The position numbers were made by a program, and so were the translations under genes. DNA of 64,000 bases, from NCBI GenBank assembly GCA_002633005.1, contig NMRA01000142.1, positions 66,272 to 130,271 of the forward strand, in the 5' to 3' direction. Position 1 is the stretch's first letter. Every line of letters starts with the position of its first letter. The DNA comes from Phoronis australis (lineage: Eukaryota; Phoronida; Phoronidae). Below, one piece after another: positions 53,363-64,000 of this stretch. Under the pieces are notes generated by a model, which saw only the letters and a list, made by a program, of their open reading frames with translations, was not told where the DNA came from and made no database searches.

Positions 53363-56300
53363 CTGGGAAACATAATGCCAGTCTATTGAAAAACATAAGA
53401 TTAGGCGATGGAACATGATAACACTAGGACAGCAACAGTAGTAACATAATAACTCACCTAGTACATTAACACTGCAGAAACCATCAATATCAATAGCAAA
53501 ATATCACCAGTTTCAGACAAAAACAATCACCAAAATTTGGCATTAATTTTTTCATTTTTCAAATGCTCCTAACAGTGTCATGGATGCCAACAATTTTCAA
53601 TTTTCTTATGGTAGCCGAGGTATAGGACTTAACATTGAGAAAGCAATCGTTTTGGAGCTACTTATAATTTATGATAGAGATGAAAAAATAAAGTTTCTAA
53701 CAACGATAAAGCAATCGTTTTGGAGCTACTTATAATCTATGAAAGAAATGAAAAAAATACATGTTCAAACAACCATACTTTCGGAGCTACTTATAATTTA
53801 TGACAGAAACGAAAAAATAACTTTATTAACAACGATAAAGCAATCCTTTTGGAGCCACTTAAAATTTATGAAAGACATAAAAAATAATTTTTTCATTTGT
53901 TTGCCTTATATTGTCCTAAACTGGCGAGATTATACTGCAATTACTCACATATTCAGTAACTGATGAAGTAAAATTAGATTATACCTTTGGGAGCCCAAGT
54001 GACACCATTGGTGTTCCAATGACAGGCAACAGTCCTTTTTTTTCAAAACTGTCATTTTTCATTTTTCAAATACTGACATCCATTCTACTTTACAGATAAT
54101 TAGTTCAATCTACTAAGTGTTGCTTTAGAAGCAGTGTCTGCACAAAACAAACCACGCCAAGAATGAAACAGAATTTTCTTAGTGTTCACTTTGAAACAAA
54201 ATTTGAAGAAATTAATGTAATCCCACTTGTCAAGATATTCATTGTGAGTACCAAGTAAGAGAATTGCAGTGAATATTTCAACTAGCAAGTAAAGGACTGG
54301 TATGGTTATAATGTGCTCAGTGGATTTCATAGTTATTTTTGTCTAAGCAAACGGTTTAATTCTTTGTACATGTATTAGTCCTTGGATTTCATAGTTATTT
54401 TTGTCAAAGCAAACCATTTCATTCTTAGTTTGTAAGTCCATGGAGTTCGTAGTTATTTTTGTCTAAGCAAACTGTTTTATTCTCCCTAAGTCCATGTTTG
54501 AAATGATCAATTTTGCAGTGCTCAATATACAGTAAAATCTCACCAATTTTGGACAAAAAATATTAATTGCTAAAATTGCCGTTTTTCATATTTCAATCGC
54601 TTTTGTGAATGCCCACAGACGATAGCTAAGGTACAGAACTTGAACAGAGAAAACCATTAATTTGGTGCTACATATCTTCCATGGAAAAATGAGAAAATGA
54701 AATTTCACATGTCAACCATATTGTGTCACAAATTGGTGAGATTTTAACGTAACTTTAGTTTAATATAGGCTCAATTCAGCGACTTGTGAACCCTCTTCAC
54801 ATTGTTTCATCTTCACCAACAGAGGCGCTCTACGTCAGTGAACATGTCATGAAAATGTCCTTTAAGCTAGATTGCATCGTCACAACCAGGTTTTATCTAG
54901 CTCAAGGCTTGCGTTTTTGTCGACAAAATCAGTATTACCTCACGAATTTTGAAAATTCAAAAATCCAAAAACTAAGTCTAATTTTACTCCATTAATAAGA
55001 TTTTATGGTTTCCATCAGTTTCATGTCTCAAAAAATGGAAAAGTACAACCTGGCCGCTTTCCAGCCTTCTATTTAGATATATATGATGAGAAACACAAGA
55101 ACCCTCACTATGTGACCTAGTGAATAGAGTCACTCTATTGATCACTAGCCTCCAAGTAAGAATGGAATGTGGACAGAACCAGAGGGGCTGACCAAGTGAC
55201 ATTGGAGAAATTTAAAAGATTTCTCCAAATCGATCCTCAACTCATATGAAGGGGATGTTTACAGCATGGTCAATACTGTGTGAGACTATTGAAACCACCA
55301 AGTGCTCGAAACGTCATAACTCACAATAATTCACCCTTGTTCTACCACTAGTATGGAACTACAGACAGTTTACTAATATCAGAGTTGCTGACTAATTCAG
55401 CACATAATTTGTTAGTAATCTTCTAGCTAAAGATGTGTATTTCGCAAGTGAAAGCTTATTTGATTTTCCACAAGATGGCGTGATACTCATAAACAACAAA
55501 TTTTAGAGTGATTTAGATCGTTTTCGACTAAAAAAGAGTCATTAAAATTAACCTCTGCTCATGGGGTCGGCATGGTTGACTTCTTCCCACCTGACCACAG
55601 CCCAGAAAAACTCTTTATCTGGTTGTAATTCCCAATCCAGAGATAAATTCATTTTCCCATTGTATAAATGAAATCTAATTCCATGGAATATTCGTCTCCA
55701 AAATTCCACTCTCAAGATCTCAACATAATTTCAAAAGCAGACGATATCCCAAAATGGTTTACGCCACATAATTGAATTTTTCATCCATCAATCATTCACA
55801 AACTAACTGTAATTGACCTATCAAGAAAGGCAAAGCCTGACTTGTTAATTACAGTAACTTGATATTTGTGTTTTTGACCATTTCCGTCATTTCCGTTGTT
55901 TTTTTTCTACCTCCACCTTCACTGATCTAATGCAGTCTTAAAATGTCCTTAATTTTACAGGTAATTTTCAGACGATTTTTAAAGATAATCACATCATAAC
56001 AGTTGCCAGTCCAGCAGCAATGCAGAATGTAGTAGTGTACAAGTGGATATTTTAGATGAATTACGATTCGAGTACCTCTGATCGAAAAGTTCATCACAAC
56101 ACCTGTGACAGCGCTTTGCTCCAAAATGTAACTATTTCAGCTTAACTTATTTATGAAGCACTTGCTAATGAAAAATAAAACAATTTTTAGAATTGCATAA
56201 GCAAACAACAGAGTTTTTGTAAAGCAAAAACCAATTAGAACGAACCACAATGTGAAATCTACAAACATGCCGCCACCTAATGTTTCTGAAACCTGTGCTT

Positions 56301-59300
56301 AAACCAAAGACAACTCCACAAGAAATTGACACCCCCTTGTACATCAAAACAACCAACTAACTTATCTATCATTCTAACATTAATTAGCCACAGCTGAGTT
56401 ATGAGCGTCTCCAATTACTTTGCGTGCAAACGACATGAATGAGTTACACAACAGATATGAGCAATCAGAGCCATTATGTGTCCAGTCCTAGAGTACAGCG
56501 CTGATTGACTTATAATGAGGCATGTTCAATAGAGAGAGCGAGCATCTATCAAAAGTGCAAGCTTGCTATTGAATGACAGCATGTGCACGCTTCAGAAAAC
56601 AAAGAAAGGTCCCAGAATCAATGTAAAACAAGTTTATGCCATTAAATCAAGATATTCATTCCTGTACCAAATTTACGACACATTCATCTCCAACCATCTT
56701 GTCACGCACGCTTCATGTACTTCCCACGTATACCGCTTAGAATCATCGTCACTGCTCAAGGTAATCACCTTGAAATTCTAAGGTAACGTCAGTTGCGCAC
56801 CATCTTGGATTTGAACGATAACCCCCTATCGTGAGTGATCGCGAGCACTCGTTGGTGCCCACTTATTGAATAAACTTTTGTTTTCATGTCTTTGTGAAAC
56901 TGGATCCAACTACTCCTAAAAAAGCTAGGTGAAAATGTGGTTACACGAGAGAGAACAAGGCTAATTTTAAGTAATTTAAACAAACTGAAAGAAGACTGAA
57001 GCCCTGTAGACTATTGTTTTAAGTCACGTTGCATTTGTAGTACTCAAGACAATCCCCATTTTCAATGTTAACAAGTTACTGTAAGAAGATAAAAATGACT
57101 CCATACAATGATCAAAGCTGCTTGATAGTCTTAACTATAAAACTTTAAGCACCAAAAATTTAAACCTCAACGCAAAATAGTTTTCTGACATCGTAACGAA
57201 AGGTTTGAGACATGTTTGTTCAGCATCCTGGCTCATAATTTGCATTTTCAGGCAGTAAGGAGTTGAATTTAGTCCCCAATGTTCAAACTGTAACTTACCA
57301 TAAGTACCACTAGAGGAAATAGCTATGATTGCTCCCACGAAGTCGGGGTATTTCTTGGCTATCTTGGCCACAACAGTCGACGCAGCAGTCGAAGGTGAAT
57401 GGCCATCCCTCATCAACTCCACGACATGAAAACTGACGGTAAAAAAACACGTAATTAAACAAGGAATTAAACAAATTTGCCATCATTACTGGCCAAGTCA
57501 CTTAAAGCTTATAAGTACCTTAAAAGGACACTAAACCCAGTTTTTGCTTATGAACATAGAACTCTCCTACACAGCTCTATAAGACAAAATGGCATTCTGT
57601 AATCCTTATCAAAACTCAAAAGTTTGAAGCAAATCAGAAAATTCTTTACAAATTCTGCTAAAAGGGCAAGTGTGACCCTAAATTCGGGAGAGCAACACGG
57701 CAACTTTACGGAATGACCGCCCACCAAGAAACATCCTGTGACACAGGAAGTGAAATTGTTTTCAGTTGAATCCTTCTTTTATCAATCAAGTGAGATGCCA
57801 ATGGTGCAATAGCGGGTAAACAGAACAAGGATTGGTTGGTATCTGTGGTATTGAATGATTGCAAGCCCAAATTCTATTTCAGGCCAGGCACCCCTAGATG
57901 TTTTAGTTTGACGACTTCAAGCAACCTTAATCTGGCATTCTATAGCCAAACGAATGTGTTCATAAAGAATCAGGAAGAGAAATTAACTGTGAGACAACTT
58001 TGATCATATAGATCTTGCATATCATGCTTCACATACTTATAGCTAGACAACTGCTTGACGACTGTTAAGCGTTTTATACTTTGTCTGCACCAAGGCAAGA
58101 AACTAAGGGCTGTTCCAGCAAAATCTGCATGGGAGGGGGAGAAGGCACTTTTATTTCGTACCCACCAACCATATTTTTCATTTATTTCTCCAACCCATGA
58201 CCCATAATTTTTTAATTATTTTAATAGGTTAAAATATAAAATCCAACACTTGCAAACAAATTGCCTCCAGGAGGACCTGTTAAGAACTTAGATGATTGAC
58301 AGACAAGAACTAGTTGTCTTGTCCAATATTGTCAAAAACTAAAGTAGCCTGTGAGCAATACTTTTGGCAGCCACCAGGTGTCTCTGTTCACCATGTGTCT
58401 ATAATTTCAATGAACATTTTTTCAATTATAAGGATCTATGAATCTCAAACTGTCTCCACGAACTCTTTTATACTTCTATGTCAAGTGAATATTGGAACTT
58501 GTTTATCTTACTCCTCATACTTTTTATTTAAAAATCATCAATTTTCTTATATGTGTTAACACCAGTTTAGTGTTGCATAACTTTTCAATTCAATAGGACT
58601 GCAGACAAACAGTTGGCTCAAATCAAGTTGCCCATGACTTCATTAATGGCTTAGTGAACATATTACACTCTGTTCACTGGCAATATGGGCTTTTTTGTGT
58701 TGGGATAAGTTAGGATATATGCCAATTGCACTTTTTTGAGTTTTGACCGCTGAAGTAACCAACCTGTCAACATTAACAGGTCAAAAAATACCCATTTTTA
58801 ATGCATCACTTCTTACAGGAATGACCACCCATAATTTGAGTTTTTTTCTGAAGACCACCACCCATGAATTTTTGTTTCTACTGCCGTCCCCCCCCTCCCA
58901 CACAGATTTTACTGGAACAGTCCTAAGCCTATAACTAATTTAATCAACACTGATTCCAAATAGCTCAAACCACAGGATAAAATTTTCACCGGTGTTCAAT
59001 TTTTAGTCATTAGAATCATGGTTGATGCATTAGTGTAATTTCCCTCCGCAGTTAAATATGTCCATTGCTTGTTTGGAGACCCAGACTGTAGCCTAGAAGC
59101 AGTTCATTTCTAATTAATTCTCTGCTTAGCAAAATATCATTAAGCGACAGTTGCAAAATGCTAATGAATTTTCAATCGTTCTTGCATGACATTTGTGGCT
59201 ATCGCAACCTGGAAAAAGCTATTTACTAGTTGTAAGCAGATGCCTGAACTTTTCGACAAGGTGGTCAGTTCATATTTTGCAGTAAAAATGTTATTTAACA

Positions 59301-62300
59301 TAGGGTCCAGTACGACTCATTGTGTTTACTGGTATTGTAATGTCCCTACACTTGCTGGTAGATGTAGTAAACCTACAGTAACTGAAAAATATCATTGTCA
59401 ATGATGTTCTATTGTCACAACATGTACTGGACCTGAACTAGGTTCAGCAAACCATACCTTGGTAAAAATCTCATCATCACATCACCATCACCTGTTGCTG
59501 CAGCCCCGCCCACATCACTGTCGGCATAGCAACCAGCCCCAACTACTGGAGAATCCCCCACACGTCTAGAATTAATATAAAGACACATATTACGTATATC
59601 ACGCAGGCAAACATAAACTCAAACTTAAGGCAAAATTCATGGACATTACATCTAGGGCTTGGAATGACCAATGACAAAAAAAGGAAAATTTTCCAGGTGA
59701 AGTATCATTCCACAAATAAATAGGCGTGTGTGATAGAAATATTTTTTGCGATGTAAAATTTAACTGAACTGAACCTTTTTACAGCCAAAATAATGATAAA
59801 AATAGAGGAAAAAAGAAGAACATGGAAATCAAATATTGGAAATCCAAACCAAAAAGAGGAAATCCTCTTAAGAAATGAAAACTCCAAACCATGTACATCA
59901 CATATTCTTACTTGACTGCTGTAACGATGTTTACTTCTACTGAATTCAGATTCACGCGCAAAAACAGATCCTGTTGTTGGCAATCCGACTACTAGAGTAA
60001 GCTTGACAATGAAATTAAGAGTTTTGACCATGCCACTGAAGCCACTTTAGGTACAGAATTTATTGAGGTTAAGTCATTAACGTGGACAATTTTACATGTA
60101 AGCCAATCTGAGAGTTTCAGACTGTTAGGCAACCATGAGAGAATTGGTACTGTGAAATTTGATATTCAGTTTAAGATGTCTAACACTGGAAAAGTAGAAC
60201 ATTAAACATCTCAACAAAAGTAGCCTCAACGAAAATGTTGTCAGCATAACCTCTCCTTTACAGTCGTCACCTAACAACAATTGCACACAAACAGTGATGA
60301 ACATTTGAAAATTTGAAAACTAAATAATGATTTTAGCAATTATTTTCATGATCCCAAACAAACAAATTTTACAAATAATTAAAAAGGTCTGCTTTCAATG
60401 AACTCATGTTTATACAAAACAGTCGATTAGACACACCACCCAATTTAAGGCTACATGCAACTACCTTCATTAACCGAAGGTCGTGTTTCTTCAAGTATCT
60501 TCTAAAATATCCCGTCTAACACATGAAATCAAACATTTTTAGAAACTGGTGAGCACAGAAACAATTACATTTCTGTGTGTGCTCAAAAAAATTAAATGGC
60601 TTCAAAAGGTGAACCTAGTAAGTATCTTGAATATTTGGAACAATGTGACCCTCAATGACAAAGGAAGTTGACGGATGACTTAATATCCAACAGGTGGCGC
60701 TAATGCAAGAACACTCCTCTGTTTTTAAACTGAATAGATTGAGAGCAGAACGTAATTTGCGAGCACGAGAGCATGAGTGGGCTGAGTTTAAAGTCGCTCA
60801 TTACCTTAAGTGATGGAATTTGTAATCCCTCATCTTAATTGACCTATAGCTAGGCTTTTGAGTGACGGCTTAACTGATCAATCAGAATGCAGCATTCTTG
60901 ACACACCTTCATTTCCAAGCTGACATTTTACCCGACAAACAACACGTTGTCAGCTAAAACTTATCGTTCGTTCGTCGACTGTTCGTAAGAGGGCAGAGCT
61001 TGCAACAGGTCAATTCATATGCGACCAGACATACACAATCTACCCTCACTAAACAGCAATATTACAGTGCTATATGCTTAATAGGTTCTACCTAATAATA
61101 GAAGTGCAACAACCAAATTGTGTTATTTTATAAATAAAGCTGGCATCACCAAAGCTTTCTTCTAGCGCAAGTTAGTTATTATTTAGTTTACTATAGCTGG
61201 GACCCATTCACTAGCGACCTCTCTCGGTCTCCTGATTATCACCTCCATATTGTCGATAAGTGTTTGCTTTGTGCAATATAGTTTAACCTTCGTCGTAGTG
61301 TTCTTTACAATTTCCTGGCGTTGACAGATTTTCAAAGAAAAAGACTTGAGACAACTTGGTTTGCCAAAACAATGACCTTTAAAACATATATTCAAAATTG
61401 CTAAGCAACCAAAGGTTACGGAATTTCAAGAAAAAATGTACATCATACATATTGCAATAAACATGGTCATTGAGTGTTTTAGGGCCTCTGACAAGAAAAA
61501 GCTTGTGATGTTGACAACGGCGGATCAAAAAAGTTATGCAGTTGTGTTCACAGATATTCCCACATACCCTGGAACTTTGTGATTGGCGCCGTTCGTCGAA
61601 GTCCCTGCGGCAACTGATCCCGAACTATCAATGGCTACCAGTCCTATTGTATCATGATTTTGAGAACTAACATCTCCATTATACCGTCTTTGTTTCTGAC
61701 TGCCATTGTCCACCTTCCTAGTGGGTTTGTATGGACCACAACTGGTAGTTGGATTGGGAGAAACGTTCTGAAATCATGGTACACACTGTTTCACATAGAA
61801 GACGAAAAGGACAGCTCTAAAGGGACACCAGTGGTTTTACGGCTGTGAAACATGTACATTTTATGGGTTATTATTGGATCACGTTGCTAGCTTTGACCAG
61901 AGCTGAAAAACAACAAAATCTGTTATTTTTTGTCACTTTAGTACAAATTGCCAATCCTCATCATTGTCTGCCAGACATTCTCCGAAATGAAGGCCGGTGT
62001 ATTTACCATTTAAATGTGCATAAAATATTTTGGGATTAGGCCACAATGGCTATGCACTACAGCTATGCCACCTATTGCGCATAAACATAACCAGTGCGAC
62101 ATGCAGAAGACAACTTAACAGACGACATAGGATCAGAGTCTAATATTACCCTTTCAGTTTCAACTCTAAAGTCAATTTCATGCAAAACGCAACAAAATGA
62201 AATGAAAACAAACCTGTCTAAAGTTGGGCTGACAGTTGTTATTTTTCCACGACTTCCAAATGTCTATAGATTTGTTGGTATGCAGATCTGTCTTGCTAAA

Positions 62301-64000
62301 GCCCATCGACTCCGCAAACTGTGTGGCTGAAGAGGAATAAGGATGTTACTGTAATTATGTACACTAGAACTAGTAAAGCTATAGTGCAACTTACTAGGTT
62401 ATCCAAAGGAATGATGATAATAATAATGATAGTGATAATAATAAACTTTATTAACAGATGATAAAATACAATACAATTTAAAGTAACATGCCTTAGCCAA
62501 AGGCTAATATACAGCATGGCCCTTTTAAAATCAAAATGGAACTTTATATTCTCAACCATTTGATAAATAGAATGACCAGAAAGAACAATCAGGTGGGGAG
62601 GAAATGCACCCTCAGATTTGGGCAAGTGAAAAATACCACGGGTAAGTTAAGAAAAATTTCAGCAAATTAGGAAACATTCTCGCAGACCTATCACTTGCTC
62701 TCTAACAGCAATGTCTGTATGTTTTTGGTCAAGCAAGGTAAAATTTTGTCAAACCTGTAGTAACTTGGTGTATCAAACCCGTTTTGTCAGCTGTAAATGT
62801 TCATAAATTTTAACACCTCCTATAGTAGTCCTACTTCACATTACTCACATTTCGATTCTCAAACTTTTCGTTACCGTTTCTATCCATGCAAGTACAACGG
62901 ACCACCTTCAACAACATATTAAAGAAGACAAAAACCACAATTTTATACATACAAGTAAAGTTTTCTCTTCACAGTTCACAAACATTTTTATTTGATAAAT
63001 TTTCAAATGACATTTCGCTATGAAGTCAAAATACAGAGTACGAGAATGAATGTTTGAATAATACGAGTCCTTGCACTATTGAATTACCTTGGTCACCTGC
63101 CAATAGGGTGTGCTTGGTGTAGTCCATCACAGCTCTGGCTACAGATATTGCTTGTTTGACCTTCCTGAGATTAGCAACGGCTCCCACATCAATAGAGTTG
63201 CTAGGCAATGGAAAACAGAGGTATCACATTACGTTTGTTAAATGTGTACATTTCGAGTGACACCGTTTGTTGAGGTGAGTGTTGCTGGAAATGCAAATTC
63301 AAATTGCAAATTAAAATTGGTTACCTTTGCATACTGGAAATATTTAATAATGAAAACGAAAGATTATTTCAGCACAGTTGCGTAAGGTACAACTTGGTTA
63401 AGACAGTTAACCATGGGCAGTCTTTAGTCACGAGAAAATGAAACAGGAATGAAATAGAGTATTTTCATTTTTCAAAGATAAATAAATGGAAGAGTTTGAT
63501 ACACAAAATGAGGAAATAATCGATAATAACAATGATTGTGACAAAGCATTTAAGGAGACCAGCATTTGTTTTGTAACTTGCTTATACCACTGATCAAATG
63601 TAGCTATGCATGGAATGCAGGGATTTTTAATATGCTTATTATTGTCCTTTAGCATTATCCACATACAACACTAGAGTACGCAAGACCTTTAAGGATTTAA
63701 AAGTCCCTTCACCTAATTTTAGAAACTGGATCCACCAGAAACAGTTTCAGGTTGTGAACTCAAATAAAGCGCCGAAGCCATGACCATTATATCTCAATGG
63801 ATGGCGTAATGTAACATTCTTGTTTAGCGGTTTGCACAGTTAGGCCAAACACTATGTACCCGTCCATGATCATGGCATCAAGAGTCGTCTCCCCTGACTC
63901 ATCCGGACTCCCACCATATCCCACAGTTCCATCACACTGCTCGACTTCACATGATGTGCACCCGGCCTCAACAGCATCCAATGCCGACTGACCTTTGGAT
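53262..64000 (-). CDS. AGA: Aspartylglucosaminidase (N4-(beta-N-acetylglucosaminyl)-L-asparaginase), 5' end beyond window
   Basis: Seven minus-strand exons join in phase: 64000-63860 (partial), 63200-63088, 62326-62214, 61767-61568, 59565-59458, 57432-57299 and 53362-53262 (910 nt, 302 codons plus TAG). The enzyme is a lysosomal N-terminal-nucleophile hydrolase that cleaves the GlcNAc-Asn bond of glycoproteins. Visible signatures are [20 protein letters not shown], the self-cleavage site HDTIG (nucleophile Thr codon at 61648-61650), GTSTNG, and GRVGDSP. The Arg lies 28 and the Asp 31 residues after the Thr, the spacing of the substrate-binding pair in the human enzyme. The C-terminus is [15 protein letters not shown]. 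No frameshift or stop interrupts it, so the gene looks functional. Signal peptide and the first part of the alpha chain lie outside the window. Confidence 0.95.
53494..53938. mobile_element. TIR element with internal satellite, copy 1
   Basis: The left end AAAATATCACCAGTTTCAGACA and the right end TGTCCTAAACTGGCGAGATTAT are imperfect inverted repeats. The same family occurs at 54528-54751. Here the core unit is repeated four times (53645-53890), making the copy twice as long. Lies in the last AGA intron. Confidence 0.65.
53645..53890 (+). repeat. ~64-bp minisatellite, about 4 units
   Basis: TTTTGGAGCTACTTATAATT recurs at about 53649, 53715, 53777 and 53840 (spacings 66, 62 and 63), each followed by ATGA-AGA-A-GAAAAAATA. 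Confidence 0.85.
54319..54485 (+). repeat. ~60-bp tandem repeat, 3 units
   Basis: TGGATTTCATAGTTATTTTT recurs at about 54319, 54383 and 54440 (last with two changes), each followed by GTCWAAGCAAAC. Between the two TIR-element copies. Confidence 0.85.
54528..54751. mobile_element. TIR element, copy 2 (single core unit)
   Basis: Ends TACAGTAAAATCTCACCAAT and ATTGGTGAGATTTTAACGTA are inverted repeats with two mismatches in 20. The inner sequence aligns with 53494-53938, but has only one copy of the core (TTTGGTGCTACATATCTTCC). Confidence 0.75.
57299..57432 (-). CDS. AGA: AGA exon: beta-chain
   Basis: Encodes [20 protein letters not shown] through [12 protein letters not shown]. Acceptor CCGTCAG, donor GTAAGT. 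Confidence 0.92.
58103..58927. mobile_element. 815-bp TIR element with CTAAG duplication
   Basis: The element 58108-58922 starts GGCTGTTCCAGCAAAATCTG and the complement of its right end starts GACTGTTCCAGTAAAATCTG, with similarity continuing into TGGGAGGGGG (about 40-bp TIRs). CTAAG flanks both sides (58103-58107, 58923-58927). No transposase is encoded. Inside an AGA intron. Confidence 0.85.
59458..59565 (-). CDS. AGA: AGA exon: substrate-binding RVGDSP
   Basis: Encodes [20 protein letters not shown] and [15 protein letters not shown]. Acceptor ATTCTAG, donor GTATGG. Confidence 0.94.
61568..61767 (-). CDS. AGA: AGA exon: autocatalytic cleavage site
   Basis: Encodes [40 protein letters not shown] and [12 protein letters not shown]. 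Cleavage before the Thr of HDTIG separates alpha and beta chains. Acceptor ATTTCAG, donor GTATGT. Confidence 0.94.
61862..62030 (+). repeat. Dispersed repeat in AGA intron, copy 2
   Basis: Diverged copy of 39030-39190 (shared CTAGCTTTGACCAGAG and GACATTCNCNGAAAT). Confidence 0.6.
62214..62326 (-). CDS. AGA: AGA exon: alpha-chain
   Basis: Encodes [20 protein letters not shown] and ends [12 protein letters not shown] (NCQPN is conserved in AGA). Acceptor CCTCTTCAG, donor GTTTGT. Confidence 0.93.
62402..62640 (-). mobile_element. Probable LINE/SINE 3' end with simple-repeat tail
   Basis: On the minus strand an AT-rich stretch with a small hairpin (TTAGCCTTTGGCTAA) is followed by AATAAAG and an (ATT/ATC)n tail at 62412-62455. 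This layout is common for LINE or SINE 3' ends. No coding part is recognised, so the family is open. Confidence 0.4.
63088..63200 (-). CDS. AGA: AGA exon: alpha-chain
   Basis: Encodes [20 protein letters not shown] and [17 protein letters not shown]. Acceptor TTGCCTAG, donor GTAATT. Confidence 0.94.
63860..64000 (-). CDS. AGA: AGA exon: alpha-chain, cut by window end
   Basis: Encodes [20 protein letters not shown] and [20 protein letters not shown], ending DAMIMDG with a split Gly codon. Donor GTACAT. Continues to the right of the window. Confidence 0.93.

Noticed and set aside
53645-53890. Possible CRISPR-like spaced repeats
   Set aside because: Units are contiguous with no unique spacers, in an animal intron; this is a minisatellite.
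57135-57298. Continuation of the AGA frame past 57299
   Set aside because: A consensus GTAAGT donor lies at the point where AGA homology stops, and a conserved terminal exon exists at 53262-53362.

Overview
This is a window of animal nuclear DNA. Genes are split by GT-AG introns, spaced widely, and surrounded by many transposon relics. Gene content (a soluble guanylate cyclase, aspartylglucosaminidase, a TMEM272-like protein and a DUF229 protein) and the dense decayed repeats fit a non-vertebrate metazoan. The frequent TAGGCCTA-type motif suggests an invertebrate deuterostome such as a hemichordate or echinoderm, but this is only an impression.

Layout. 1-3.6 kb: the 3' three exons of a TMEM272-like four-pass membrane protein (+), with a 933-bp foldback element bearing a 9-bp target duplication in its intron. 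3.6-18.5 kb: no convincing host gene. It holds a small MITE (5.1 kb), a 1.94-kb direct repeat joined by a single N (6.7-10.6 kb), a 140-bp tandem repeat (11.8-12.4 kb), a gag zinc-knuckle/protease relic (12.6-13.1 kb) and a THAP-like fragment (14.6 kb). 18.5-20.8 kb: an intronless DUF229 gene (+). 21-29 kb: LINE 3' fragments and unassigned DNA. 29.07-32.74 kb: a decayed Gypsy-type LTR retrotransposon (-) with two 123-bp LTRs and a younger LINE 3' end nested in it with its own target duplication.

33.1-42.8 kb: an eight-exon soluble guanylate cyclase (+), reconstructed by splice phase to 789 codons. It joins a beta-like haem (H-NOX) domain to an alpha-like cyclase domain with an unusual substitution at the catalytic arginine position. 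45.3-47.0 kb: a second direct repeat joined by a single N. 47.6-49.5 kb: a two-exon gene for an unrecognised 155-residue basic protein (+). 51-64 kb: repeats, a tRNA-like sequence, two copies of a TIR element with internal satellite expansion, an 815-bp TIR element, and seven exons of aspartylglucosaminidase (-). The 5' end of that gene lies beyond the window.

The four or five host genes are unrelated in function and do not form a cluster: cGMP signalling, lysosomal glycoprotein breakdown, membrane proteins and one unknown. Both single-N joins have an exact overlap signature, so they are more likely scaffold artefacts (two overlapping contigs or haplotypes placed in tandem) than true duplications.
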